Assembly (NCBI GenBank): GCA_049602155.1
Contig: JBMYRH010000020.1
Location: forward strand, 21,696-85,695
Direction of reading: 5' to 3'
Origin: JBMYRH01 sp049602155
GTDB lineage: Bacteria > Myxococcota_A > UBA9042 > PHBI01 > JBMYRH01
DNA: 64,000 bases
The position numbers and the translations under genes were made by a program. Below, in pieces: positions 33,389 to 44,000 of this stretch (its first letter is position 1; each line of letters starts with the position of its first letter). The notes beneath the pieces are model-generated. The model made no database searches, was not told the origin of the DNA, and saw only the letters and a list, made by a program, of their open reading frames with translations.

Positions 33389-36300
33389 ATGATACTTCGA
33401 ATTGTGTGCAGCGGGCTGCTAGCGGCGATGTTCTTTGGGTGTGGCTCTGCCACCACAGCGGGCAACACAGGCGTGGGCAGTGATGCCCCGTCGACGAGCC
33501 CTGAACTCGACGCCAGTGCATCTCCTGAGGACGACCTGACGTCTCCTCAGATCGTCGACGGCAAAGACACAGCAGAGGCCGAGGAGGATGACGCAGGGCC
33601 CAGCGCCCCGCTTGTCACCATTCAAGCTCCAGCGGAAGACGACGTCTTCACCGTCGGAGCGAGCGTGACGCTCCGCGGCAGCGTGGCCATGCCAGAGGGC
33701 GGCCTCCAAGGTCACACCTATCGATGGACGAGCGACGTGGACGAGGAGCTAGACAGCGGAGCGATGAGCTCTGCGGTTATCGAGGTGACGATCAACACCC
33801 TCAGCCCCGGCGCTCATGTGCTGACCCTAGAGGTGAGCCCCCCTGATGGGGAGAGCGGCAGCGCCTCCGTCGCCGTCCTGATCAACCAACCACCGACAGG
33901 CACGACCGTCGTGATCATCGAGCCTAGTAGCCCTGTAACTTCAGACCCACTGGTCGCCACCGTGACCGAGCCCGCCGTGGATCCTGATGGCGACCCGGTC
34001 ACCTACGCCTACACCTGGTACGTCGACGACGTGATGGCCGGCATCTCAGGGGACACCGTCCCAGCGCAGGAGACCTCACAGGGGCAAACATGGCGCGTCG
34101 AGGCGCTCCCCATGGATCCCTACGCCTCGGGGGCCCTCGGAGAGGCCTCTGTGACGATCGGCAACAGCCTCCCCAGCCTTGAGGGAGTCTCTCTGCTGCC
34201 TAGCGCAGGCAACACTGATACGACCTTCACGTGTCAACTGACCGGGTGGAGCGACCCGGATGGAGACAGCGAGAGCGTCAGCTACGCGTGGCTCGTCAAC
34301 GGCGAGGTCATCCCCGGGGAGACAGACGCCACGCTCTCGGGAGAGTCCTTCATCAAAGGCGATGAAGTGCAGTGCAGGGCGACCCCGATCGACGCTGGAG
34401 GCACTGGGACCGCGATGACGAGCGACGTCGCCCCTATCTTGGACACAGCCCCTGCGCTCACATCAGCGACGCTCGACCCGCCCGCGGGCGATCAGACGAC
34501 GCTCTTCACCTGCATCCCGGGTGAGACCTCAGACGTCGATGGCGACGACGTGGCCTTGAACTACGTCTGGTTCGTCAACGACGAGGCGCTGCCGGGCACC
34601 ACGAGCGCCACGTCGGAGTTCATCACCCTGGTCAAAGGCGACACCCTGCAATGCGACATCATCCCGGTCGCCGACGAGGTCGAGGGGATCGCGGTCAGCT
34701 CCAATACGGTCGAGATCGGCAACGCCGCCCCCGCCGCGGGGCCCGTGATCATGTCGCCCAACCCCGCGACAGAGCTGTCGGTCATCACGTGCATGGTCGG
34801 GCAAAGCACCGATCCTGACGACGACAACCTGGCCCTCTCGTACATCTGGACCGTCAACGGTGAGGTCATCGAGGGGGAGAGCGGCAACACGCTCTCGGGC
34901 GAATTCTTCGGCAAGGGCGACGAGGTCCTGTGTGAAGCCGTCGCGTTTGACGGCGAGAACTACAGCCCACCAGAGGCCAGCAAGGTCGTCGTCGAGGTGG
35001 TAAACACGCCGCCTCAAGTGAACAGCGCCGAGATCACCCCGACCTCTGGCAACGTACAGACCACCTTCACCTGCCTCGCAGGGGCGACCGCAGATCCGGA
35101 CCCGACAGACACAGTGACCGTCTCCACACTCTGGTACCACCAAGGCGTCGAGGTCGTGGGCGGCATCTTCGAGACCCTCGTGCCCGCCGAGCTCGGCCTC
35201 GGCCCGGGGACACTGACGTGCACTGTCACCCCCACAGACGGCGACGACGACGGCCCCCCAGTCACGAGCGACGAGGCCATCATCGCCAACAAAGCCCCCA
35301 GCATCACCGGCGTGCTCCTCGGCCCGCAGCCCGCGACCTCCAGCGACACGTTGACCTGCACGCCAGAGGGCTGGAACGACGAGGATGGCGACGGGGAGTC
35401 GTACTTCTATGAGTGGTCGGTAGCGGGGAGCACCCTCCCCGCGGAGCACGCCCCGACCCTGAGCCCGGAGCACTTCTCCAAGGGAGACCTCATCGTCTGT
35501 GTCGTCACCCCGACTGACGGTATGGTCAGCGGGACGCCGATGCCCTCCAACAGCCTCGTGATCGCCAACTCACCGCCGAGCGTGGGCGGCGCGAACATCT
35601 CCCCGACCGTCGGCGGGAAGATGACGCCCTTCGTATGCGACCCCCAGGGCGTCTCCGACCCTGACGTCTCCGACTTGAACACGATGCTCTTCGCGTACAT
35701 GTGGGCCATTGACGGCGAGACTGTCGTCGGTGCGGAGTCCAAGACCTTCACCCCAGGCGGCGGCGTCGTCACGGACGCCAACCTGACCTGCACGGTGCGA
35801 CCCTACGACCTGCAACACTACGGGGAGCCGGCCACGAGCGGTCCGGCGCTGATCACGAACCTCGCGCCCTCGGTCGAGAGCGTCATCATCACCGTGGATG
35901 ACGACGGGCTCTACTGCGTACCACAAGGCGCCTCCGATCCAGACGATGACGAGGTCACCTACAGCTACACATGGCTCCTTAACGGCCTCATCCTTGAGGA
36001 GGAGCAAGAGGCGCTGTTGCTCTCTGATGACTTGGTCAAAGACGACGAAGTCCGGTGCGTCATCACGCCGACCGACGGCACCGCGGAGGGTCAGCCAGTG
36101 ACCAGCGAGCCCTACCTCTTCAGCAACGACGGCCCGACGACGCCGAGCGTCACCCTCGGGCCGACGGACGCGACCGCCGGAGAGCCCCTGGAGTGTGACG
36201 CAGCCGCGACCGACCCTGACGATGACGAGCTCACTTACACCTACACCTGGACGGTCGACGGGGAGCTCCTCGAAGCCTACACCCAAGCCACGCTCCCAGC

Positions 36301-36991
36301 CGGCGTCACCGCGGCGTGTGAGACCTGGACCTGCACCGCGACAGCCAGTGACGGTCAGGCCTCGAGCCCCGTCGGCTCAGACACCCTGACCCTCGGCCCC
36401 GACGATGACGGCGACCATGATGGCTACCTCTGGCATGGTCATCACAGTGCCCCAGACACACCAGCGCCCACTGACATCGCTGCCAAGAACACCTTCTTGT
36501 CTCTGGAGCGTGTAGCGACTCGAATCACCCCCGCGCTCGACGCGTTCCCGATGACCCTGACTCACGTCCGCTTCTACAGCACAGGAGGCACCTACCTCAT
36601 TGAGGTGTTCGCGGACGGGGCCATGCCCAACATCTCACTGGCCAGCGCTACCCACGTCGTGAGCAGCCCCGGGATGCAGGTGGTGCCCCTGGACGCCCCC
36701 ACGCAGCTCAACGGGGCCATGTCCGTTTGGGTCGCTGTGAACGGTGTCGCCGACATGTGGGTCGCCTCGAACGACACGGACGGACAGAGCGTCAGCAACC
36801 TCATCTACGGCTGTAATACATATATCCCGACCTTCGGCTGTATCGATCCCCTCACCTTCCAACAGGTCCCCTTCGACTGGCTCCCTTTTCAGGCCTTCGA
36901 CAGCCTCTTCGACAGTTCCTGGTCCAGCTGGGGAGACCCCATTATCGACGTCGGCTACGCGGGAGATCTCGCGGCCCCCACCTGCGATTAG
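33389..36991 (+). CDS. Ig/PKD-like repeat lipoprotein
   Basis: 1200 residues. The signal peptide MILRIVCSGLLAAMFFGCGS has a FFGC lipobox. After an acidic Ser/Thr-rich linker and one PKD-like domain, about ten repeats of 85-90 residues follow. Each starts TTFTCxxxGxSDxDGD, continues YAWLVNGExxxG, then FxKGDEVxCxxTPxDG, and ends at IANxxP. A distinct C-terminal domain of about 180 residues follows DDDGDHDGYLWHGHHS. There are two cysteines per repeat, so each is probably disulfide-bonded. ATG 33389 is the only start giving the signal peptide at the N-terminus. It is probably a surface stalk or adhesin. Confidence 0.75.
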   Translation: MILRIVCSGLLAAMFFGCGSATTAGNTGVGSDAPSTSPELDASASPEDDLTSPQIVDGKDTAEAEEDDAGPSAPLVTIQAPAEDDVFTVGASVTLRGSVAMPEGGLQGHTYRWTSDVDEELDSGAMSSAVIEVTINTLSPGAHVLTLEVSPPDGESGSASVAVLINQPPTGTTVVIIEPSSPVTSDPLVATVTEPAVDPDGDPVTYAYTWYVDDVMAGISGDTVPAQETSQGQTWRVEALPMDPYASGALGEASVTIGNSLPSLEGVSLLPSAGNTDTTFTCQLTGWSDPDGDSESVSYAWLVNGEVIPGETDATLSGESFIKGDEVQCRATPIDAGGTGTAMTSDVAPILDTAPALTSATLDPPAGDQTTLFTCIPGETSDVDGDDVALNYVWFVNDEALPGTTSATSEFITLVKGDTLQCDIIPVADEVEGIAVSSNTVEIGNAAPAAGPVIMSPNPATELSVITCMVGQSTDPDDDNLALSYIWTVNGEVIEGESGNTLSGEFFGKGDEVLCEAVAFDGENYSPPEASKVVVEVVNTPPQVNSAEITPTSGNVQTTFTCLAGATADPDPTDTVTVSTLWYHQGVEVVGGIFETLVPAELGLGPGTLTCTVTPTDGDDDGPPVTSDEAIIANKAPSITGVLLGPQPATSSDTLTCTPEGWNDEDGDGESYFYEWSVAGSTLPAEHAPTLSPEHFSKGDLIVCVVTPTDGMVSGTPMPSNSLVIANSPPSVGGANISPTVGGKMTPFVCDPQGVSDPDVSDLNTMLFAYMWAIDGETVVGAESKTFTPGGGVVTDANLTCTVRPYDLQHYGEPATSGPALITNLAPSVESVIITVDDDGLYCVPQGASDPDDDEVTYSYTWLLNGLILEEEQEALLLSDDLVKDDEVRCVITPTDGTAEGQPVTSEPYLFSNDGPTTPSVTLGPTDATAGEPLECDAAATDPDDDELTYTYTWTVDGELLEAYTQATLPAGVTAACETWTCTATASDGQASSPVGSDTLTLGPDDDGDHDGYLWHGHHSAPDTPAPTDIAAKNTFLSLERVATRITPALDAFPMTLTHVRFYSTGGTYLIEVFADGAMPNISLASATHVVSSPGMQVVPLDAPTQLNGAMSVWVAVNGVADMWVASNDTDGQSVSNLIYGCNTYIPTFGCIDPLTFQQVPFDWLPFQAFDSLFDSSWSSWGDPIIDVGYAGDLAAPTCD

Positions 36992-36992
36992 C

Positions 36993-38861
36993 TCAGCGTC
37001 CAGCGCAGAGCGATTGAGCCCGGGCCGCCACCACCGCGACCCCTGGGACGAGGCCGGCGGCCTCTCTCCCAAGTTCGCACGCTTTGTCGCCCTGCCCGGC
37101 TGCTCCGCGCTCGGTGGCGAGCTTCAAGAGCAGCGCCACGAGGTTTCGACGCGCCGACGCATCCACGGCTCCGAGCGACAGCACGCGACGCTGAGCCTCT
37201 ACGGCGGCGGCGGTGCGCCCCGTGGCGACCAAATGACCGACCCAGTGGCCGAGCACAAACGCGTGGTTCGGGTGCGCAGTGACCGCGGCGCTGTAGGCCG
37301 ATTCCGCGTCTTCAGAGCGCCCCGCGCGGCCGTAAGCCCGCGCCAAATTCGTCATAACCTGCGGCCCGCGCGGCATGAGCTCTACGCCCCGCTCACACAA
37401 GAGCACTGCATCAGCAGCCTCTCTGTTCAGCGCCAAGGCGCAGAGGTTAGCGTCCGCCTTACCCGGCCGAGGGCTGACCGCCACGGCGCGTTGAGCGAGG
37501 CGCCACGCCTCGTCACCGCCGGGCCGCGTGCGCTCCAACGCCGCCGATAAATTCAACAGCGCCAACGGGTAGTCAGGGGCGCGCTCCAGGGCCGCCTCAA
37601 GGTGCTGCTGAGCGCTCTCCGAGTCCCCGGCCTCCATTTGCGCCTTGGCGAGGTTGCAGCGCGCCCGAGCGCTGTCGGGCTCGATCGCGACGCTGGCCTC
37701 AAAGAGCGCCGCGTCATCCTCCCATGCCGCCACCGTCTGAAGCCCCGAGAAGACACCGATGCACAAGAGGCCGCCCGCCAACGCGTGGGCACCGCGCCAC
37801 GCAGTCGAGGGGCGCGGCAACGCCGACAACACAGCGGCGAGGGCGAGGGCGACCCCAAGCCCAGGGTGGTACGCGAGCCGCCCGGCCGCGGGCGTCGGCA
37901 AGATGAAGGCGATGTTGGACAAGAGCGCGAGGCTCGTCAGGGCTAAGACCAACCCAAGGAGGGCAGAAGAGCCGACCTGCCACGCCCACACTAAGGCTGC
38001 GACGAGCACGAGGAGCGCGAGGGCGCCGAGGGCGAGGTAGGCTCCGTGGGTCACGCCCGCGGCGAGATCGGCAGGGACGGGCTGCCCGCCGACACTCCAG
38101 CTGATGTAGCGACCCACGACCCCGAGCCCCGCCAAAGCACGTGCACCAAACTCCATGCTCGCGAGGGGGTTATCGATGGCCGGGACCACACCCCCTAGGT
38201 GCCCAACAACGGTGCTACGCACGAGGTACCACCCTCCCCCGAGCGCCGAGATCGCGGCCAGGCGCCCAACATGACGGCCCTGGAGGGCCCAGGCTCCCGC
38301 TGTGACCGCGTAGACGGCCGCCGTCTCTTTCGACAAGAGCGCGAGGGTCAGAGAGAGGAGCGCCAAGCACGGACGTCCGCGGATCCAGACAACCCCCCAA
38401 AGGCCAAAGAGCGCCGCGAGCAGGTCCCCGCGACCCACTACGGAGGCGACGCCTTCGGCAAACGCGGGGGTCACTGCCACGGAGAGGCCGAGCCAGAGTC
38501 GCGCCCAGCTTTGCCACCCCAGCTGCCTCCCAAGCAGCCCCACCGTCGCGATGACGAGGAGGTGCACGAGGCTGTTTGTGAGGTGGAAAAGGCTGGGTTC
38601 GCCGCCCCCCATTATCCCATCTAGCCGGAGGCTCCAGAGGGTCAGGGGGCGCCAGCTCGCGATGTGCTCGAACCCCGGCCGCTCCCCCCAGAAGTCACTC
38701 GTGAACGCCGCGAACCACGATCGTGAACCGTCGATTAACGGGTTGCCCACCACGGCCATCGGATCGTCGAAGGCGAAGTCATGTCCGAGGGTCATCGCGA
38801 GCACGCCGAAGCCAGCTGCGATTGGCAGACCCCGGACGAGAGGCTCGGGAACACGCTGCAT
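36993..38861 (-). CDS. Polytopic membrane protein with C-terminal TPRs (TMTC/PMT-like)
   Basis: 622 residues. The N-terminal part has HDFAFDDPMAVVGNPLI and WRPLTLWSLRLDG, then FHLTNSLVHLLV, a pattern shared with TMTC/DUF1736 O-mannosyltransferase-like proteins. About ten hydrophobic segments run to residue 390. The last 220 residues are TPR repeats (ARCNLAKAQMEAGDSESAQQ, PDYPLALLNLSAALER). GT-C glycosyltransferase activity is plausible but the acidic motif has not been tested. The start is uncertain: ATG 38861 leads directly into the first membrane segment, while GTG 38924 adds 21 residues. Its stop lies next to that of the convergent lipoprotein gene. Confidence 0.65.
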   Translation of the reverse strand: MQRVPEPLVRGLPIAAGFGVLAMTLGHDFAFDDPMAVVGNPLIDGSRSWFAAFTSDFWGERPGFEHIASWRPLTLWSLRLDGIMGGGEPSLFHLTNSLVHLLVIATVGLLGRQLGWQSWARLWLGLSVAVTPAFAEGVASVVGRGDLLAALFGLWGVVWIRGRPCLALLSLTLALLSKETAAVYAVTAGAWALQGRHVGRLAAISALGGGWYLVRSTVVGHLGGVVPAIDNPLASMEFGARALAGLGVVGRYISWSVGGQPVPADLAAGVTHGAYLALGALALLVLVAALVWAWQVGSSALLGLVLALTSLALLSNIAFILPTPAAGRLAYHPGLGVALALAAVLSALPRPSTAWRGAHALAGGLLCIGVFSGLQTVAAWEDDAALFEASVAIEPDSARARCNLAKAQMEAGDSESAQQHLEAALERAPDYPLALLNLSAALERTRPGGDEAWRLAQRAVAVSPRPGKADANLCALALNREAADAVLLCERGVELMPRGPQVMTNLARAYGRAGRSEDAESAYSAAVTAHPNHAFVLGHWVGHLVATGRTAAAVEAQRRVLSLGAVDASARRNLVALLLKLATERGAAGQGDKACELGREAAGLVPGVAVVAARAQSLCAGR

Positions 38862-38965
38862 AGCGCTTTGATGACACACACGAGCGTCAGGAACAACCTG
38901 TTGTACCGATGCGTTTCGCTGCACTTTGATGCATACTCGTGGGCCATTCGGGAGACCTTGCCCCT

Positions 38966-41062
38966 ATGACGTCAACGACAAGCGCACAGGCTGCGTCCGA
39001 CGGCTCCGCCCGCTGGCGACGCTATCTCTCCGCAGGAGCCTTCCTGCAGGGCCGAGCACCGTCACGCCCAGGCGCGCCCCAAGTGGTCAAGGTCAACCTG
39101 CCACGTTCACTGCGCCCACTCGTCGCGAACCCAACATCGATTGAGATGGACGGCTACCTCTTGGCGCTCTCTGCGGAGAACGCAGGCGCCGGGGGGATGG
39201 ATCGCGTGGGGTGCCTCCTTGAGGCGCACCCCGCAGGGATGCGTGCCCTGGGCGCTGATTTTCATTGGGGGGCGGTCGGGTGCCTTATCGCCCTAGAGCC
39301 GCTCCAAGCCGATCTCGGCACCCTCCTCGCCGATGAGCCGAACACGGCCAAACACGTGGCGCTTCAAAAGATTGACCTCGCCCGACAAGCGTTCGCCAGC
39401 GGACAGTTCACTCAGACTGCGACGCTCCTCGCCGAGGTCTTCGCGATCGAGGACGCGAACGACTTCGGATGCTGGAGAGCGCATTTCCTCGATGGCCTCA
39501 TGCGCTTCGGGTTCGCTGGCGGCGAGCTCGACTTCGTCGACCTAGCACTCGCAGAGAAGCGCTTCGCGACAGCGGCGAGGCTCGTCAAACACACGCACCC
39601 TCATGTCAGCGCCCAAGCGCTGGTCATTGCCGCTTATGGGACGATCCTGGCGGACAAGCTAGGCCGCGCACTTGGCTACTTAGAGGCCGCGACTGGCCTA
39701 GATGACGAGCTCGCGGAGGCTCACTTCTTGGCCGGCCGAGTCTTCCTCCGCCAAGGCAACAAGCGAGGCGCCTTTGAGTCGATGATGCGCGCCCTCACGC
39801 TCGATCAAGGGTACGCCGTCCGTGCAGGGAGCGTCGACGCCACCTGCGCCGATGTCGGTCGCCTCGGCTCGCTCTTGACCGCCCTGTCGCGAGAGCTCCG
39901 GACCCGCGGGCAACCCTCTATCCGCGAGACGCTCAAGCGCCTGCGGCTGCTCGCTGGGCATCGACCAGCCCATAATGACCCCGACGTCCTGAGCCTGCGC
40001 GCTTTTGTCCGAGAGGACGAAGACTGGCCGCTCTACGATGTGATTCGGACGCTGAGTCAGAAAGACCAGCTCGTGGACGAGCTCTTCCAGCGCTACCGAG
40101 AGGTCAGGATCATCACCAGCGAAGAGCAAGCTGGGAGCACAGTCCAAGTCGAAGAGGTCCGCAAGGTCGCCACACAAAAGAAGAGCAAGGCAACCAGCGC
40201 AGCCCAGCGCCTCTTCAAAAAAGACAGCGAGGAAGCGGAGTCCGAGACCCGAGAGCAACGGCGGACAAAGACCGTCGACCTCACCATCATGAGCGCCACG
40301 ATCCGGGACATCTCAGAGCGCATCCTCACCGAATTCGATCTCGTGAAGATCCCAGGTGGCATCTTCACGATGGGCAGCCTGGCTGACGAGGCCGGGCGCG
40401 CCGGTGATGAATTGCCTCATGAGGTCCGCCTAACCCGCCCCTATTACTTGGGCGTGATGCCAGTCACCCAGGAGCTCTGGCACGCAGTGATGAACAACCA
40501 CCCGTCCTACTTCGACGGACACGACCGACCGATCGAGCAGGTGTCCTGGGTCGACGCCTTGGTGTTCTGTAATGAGCTCTCGCAGATGAGCGGGTTGAGC
40601 CCGTGCTACGAGATCGGCCGGAAGTCCGTGACGTGGTTAGGGCCTGACGTCGTCGGCTATCGCCTCCCCACAGAAGCGGAGTGGGAGCGCGCATGCCGCG
40701 CCGGCACACAGACCGCCACCGCCAATGGCCCCAATGTGGATCCATCACAAGGGAACATGGCCCGACGTCACGGTCAGCTCACCACCCCTGTCGGTACCTA
40801 CGCGCCTTCAGACTGGGGCCTCCTTGATATGCACGGCAACACCTGGGAGTGGTGCTTTGACGCCTATGGTGACTACGGCAACGCTCAGGGGGACGACCCA
40901 TGCGTGGTGAGTCAGCATGATCTGCGCTGCGCACGGGGCGGGAGCTGGGACAGCGATCTCCAGCAGTGTCGCTCCGCCAGCCGCGCGCACTATTCACGGT
41001 GGAGTCGACGTCACACTGTCGGCTTCCGACTCGCGATGAGCGTCCAGCCGTCCAAGCGTTAA
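38966..41062 (+). CDS. TPR protein with C-terminal FGE/SUMF1-fold domain
   Basis: 698 residues. Residues of about 130-290 hold TPR-like helices (HFLAGRVFLRQGNKRGAFES). A charged linker follows, then a formylglycine-generating-enzyme fold at about 470-690: VKIPGGIFTMGS, RPYYLGVMPVTQELW, GYRLPTEAEWERACRAG, HGNTWEWCFDAYGDY and GGSWDSDLQQCRSASR, ending GFRLA. Of the two cysteines that FGE needs after GGSW, the first is Ser and only the second is kept, so it is unlikely to activate sulfatases and may be a binding or other oxidative domain. GGGAG lies about 11 bases upstream of ATG 38966. Confidence 0.75.
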   Translation: MTSTTSAQAASDGSARWRRYLSAGAFLQGRAPSRPGAPQVVKVNLPRSLRPLVANPTSIEMDGYLLALSAENAGAGGMDRVGCLLEAHPAGMRALGADFHWGAVGCLIALEPLQADLGTLLADEPNTAKHVALQKIDLARQAFASGQFTQTATLLAEVFAIEDANDFGCWRAHFLDGLMRFGFAGGELDFVDLALAEKRFATAARLVKHTHPHVSAQALVIAAYGTILADKLGRALGYLEAATGLDDELAEAHFLAGRVFLRQGNKRGAFESMMRALTLDQGYAVRAGSVDATCADVGRLGSLLTALSRELRTRGQPSIRETLKRLRLLAGHRPAHNDPDVLSLRAFVREDEDWPLYDVIRTLSQKDQLVDELFQRYREVRIITSEEQAGSTVQVEEVRKVATQKKSKATSAAQRLFKKDSEEAESETREQRRTKTVDLTIMSATIRDISERILTEFDLVKIPGGIFTMGSLADEAGRAGDELPHEVRLTRPYYLGVMPVTQELWHAVMNNHPSYFDGHDRPIEQVSWVDALVFCNELSQMSGLSPCYEIGRKSVTWLGPDVVGYRLPTEAEWERACRAGTQTATANGPNVDPSQGNMARRHGQLTTPVGTYAPSDWGLLDMHGNTWEWCFDAYGDYGNAQGDDPCVVSQHDLRCARGGSWDSDLQQCRSASRAHYSRWSRRHTVGFRLAMSVQPSKR

Positions 41063-41072
41063 CGACGCGCCC

Positions 41073-44000
41073 CTACGTCCCCCGGAGGAGGAGCATCTCG
41101 TCGCGCAGCGGCCCTTCGACGAGGTGTGGGATCAGGCGCTCGATCGCCTCACGGCATGCGGCGCGCTCATTCAAGGCAGCGAGGGCCCGCACATACGCCT
41201 CGAGCAGCTCGGGGTCATCAGGGGAGAGCTCTAGGCCATCCCGCGCCGCGCTCGCAGAGGCCGTCGGGTTGGATAAGCGCTGCATATGAAGCCGCGCCTC
41301 CGCCAACCGAGCACTCACGCGCACCCGGCGAAGGCCGCTCGGCTCCTCGGCGTCTTGCTCTCGCTCGTGCGCGGCGCGCGCGCGCGTCGCGTGTAGCTCG
41401 CAGGCCGACTCCCACGCACCTTGTTGCTCATAATGCGCCTGCAACCAATCGGCTGCCTCGTCATCGAGCGGCTCCCACGCAAAGAAGCGCGCCCAAGCGG
41501 CCGCCGCCGCCTCGGGATCATCGAGCTCAGCGCTGAGCAGACGCGCACGCTCCCGTAAGAGGCCCAGCGAACGGCTCGCATCAAAGGTCAGATCGGCGAG
41601 CGCGGCGAGGGCTGCGCCAAGGGACTCCCACGCTTTGGCCTCGCGCAAGAGCTGAACCTTTAGCTCCCAAGCCTCGACACACTGATCATCAAGGCGGAGC
41701 ACCTCTTCGAGGACCGGCCCAACACGCCCCAGGCGCTCGGCACCAGCCTCGCTCTCCGAGATCCCGTCTCTGACCTGCCCCAAGAGATCCTCGATGCGAC
41801 TGGAGGCGTCGAGCCTGTCCTGCACCGTCATCGGCAGCCCCTCTGGGACCGGGGCCACCGCACTAGACGCCTCAGGGGCGCTGACGGGGACCGTCGACGC
41901 TAAGAGCACATGCAGCTCCCGCGCCGCCACATCACCTGGCGCCTCCGCGAGGACCCGATCAAGCAACTGCACAGCAGCAGCGACCTCACCGAGGTCCGCG
42001 AGCTTGAGGGCCTCTAGGTAACCATGTTGCGGGCCCCGTGCGACCGGCACAGGGACATGCGGGGCCCGATTCGGCACCACCCCAGTCAGCTCCGTCCGCA
42101 GCCTTGTCAAAGAGGGCGGCTCGTCGTAGCGCGCCTCTAAGCGGCCCATCACCGCCCTCGCCTCTCCCAGCGCGTCGCGACCGGCGAGCACCGAGGCGAG
42201 TCGAAATGCCGCGTCACGACGACCGCTCTCACGTGGGTGAACCGACTCCAGGCGACGGAGGACAGTCACCAGCGCTGCGGGCTCACCCAGGCGCTCAAGC
42301 GCCTCCCAGGAGAGCTCCAAAGCGTCGATGCGACGCGGAGACACCGCGGTAGCCTCCTCCAAGAGCCGTCGGGCTCCTGCAGCGTCGTCGAGGTAGCGCA
42401 ACGCCACACGCCCCATACGTACCAGGGTCGGGACCCGAGCCAACGGGTCCGCCACGTGATCCAGTCGGGCCGCGCACAAGCGCTGATGCCGTTCCCACAT
42501 GCCGTAGCGTTCATAGAGCGCGAGGAGGCGGTCAGCCACCTGCTCATCGGCGGTCGGGCCGAGCGCCTCGAGCGCCGCTTCGTAGGGCTCGATGGCGTCC
42601 GCGAAGAGATCGAGGGACTCATAGAGGCGCGCCAACGCCCGATGCAGCCGGCCTCGGAGGTCGGGCACATCGGCGGCCTGCGCGGCCTCACGAAGTCGAT
42701 GCAACAATCGCTCGCGGACCTCGACGCCTGCGGCGGCCTCCTCGAGGAGCTCAAGCGCTTGTGCGTTAGCTGGCGCGGACTCAAGGACGTCGAGGGCCGC
42801 CTGGATCCCCTCTGCGCGGGCGCCGCGCGCCAAATGCGCTTGCGCAAGAAGGCACCCGGCCGCTGGCCAGCTCTCGCTCGCGCGGTCGACGCGCAGCGCA
42901 TAGCGGATCATCAAGTCGGCGTCGCCCGCTCGCTGAGCCAAGCGCGCAAGATCCGTCGAGTCCTCGGGGCCTAGCCCCTCGGCGTCGACAGCGCGCCAGA
43001 GCACCCGCCGCGCTCGGCCCAGCTCGGCCAAGGGGCCAAGGGCGAGCTCCGCGAGCAGCCGCACAATTCGTACGAGCGCGGTGGTGTCGGAGGGGTGCAG
43101 CGCTCGAAGCGCCCCCTCCAGCACCTTGGCACCTCGGCGCGGTTCACCTGCGCTGGCTTCGACCTGGGCGAGCGCGATCTGGGCTTCGACATCGTGTGGG
43201 GCCGCCTCCAAGACGACCTGCAGAAAGATCCGCGCTTCGTCAGGATCGTGGCGCGCGAGCGCGTGCCGAGCCAAACTTAGCCCAGCTTGGCGTGTCCGCT
43301 CGGGGCTGCGCGCAGCGAAGAGCAGGCGCTTGTAGAGCGGCAACGCCGAGTCCATCTCGCCGGCGCTCTGAGCCAACCCAATGAGCTGCTCCAACGCCTC
43401 CTCGTGATCGGGCGATCGCTCCAAGACCCGCTCCAAGGCGGCGCGCGCCTCCACGGGCTCCACGTCGCTCAAGATCTCGGCCAAGGTGAGGTCGACAGCG
43501 GTCGCCTCCTCACGGTGCATGGGTCCATCAAGGACCTCAGAGAGGCGCTCCAAGTGGACCGCGGCCTCTTCACGTCGCCCCGCGGCCATCGCGATCGAGG
43601 CGAGCCCACAGAGCGCCGGGGGATATCCAGGCTCGACGTCCAGGAGCTGCTGACAGACGCGCAGGCCTTCATCCCGAAGGATAGGCGTCGCCGCGCAGAT
43701 CCCGACCAAGCGCTCTGCCAAGAACCCTGGCTTGGGCGGCCCGTCTAGGGCCCGGTACACCTCGGCCAGCGCCTCTCGCACTTGGTCGGCTTCGAGGAGG
43801 CGGTCGATCTGACCGTGATGTCGTTTCAGCTCGAGGTCCGCTACGAAGCGCTCGAAGGCCTCGCGCATCGCGCGCTCACCGAATCCCCCTTGCGCATCAA
43901 TGGTCACGACCTCGGCGCGGGCCGCCTCGGGGGAGAGGAAGCGCGCCGTAATGACCCCCTCACGCAGCTCGACCCCGTGTGCCCTCAGCCCCCCGCACTC

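Noticed and set aside
34529..35473. 314-codon minus-strand frame in the Ig-repeat gene
   Set aside because: Repetitive because the sense gene is repetitive; no independent evidence.
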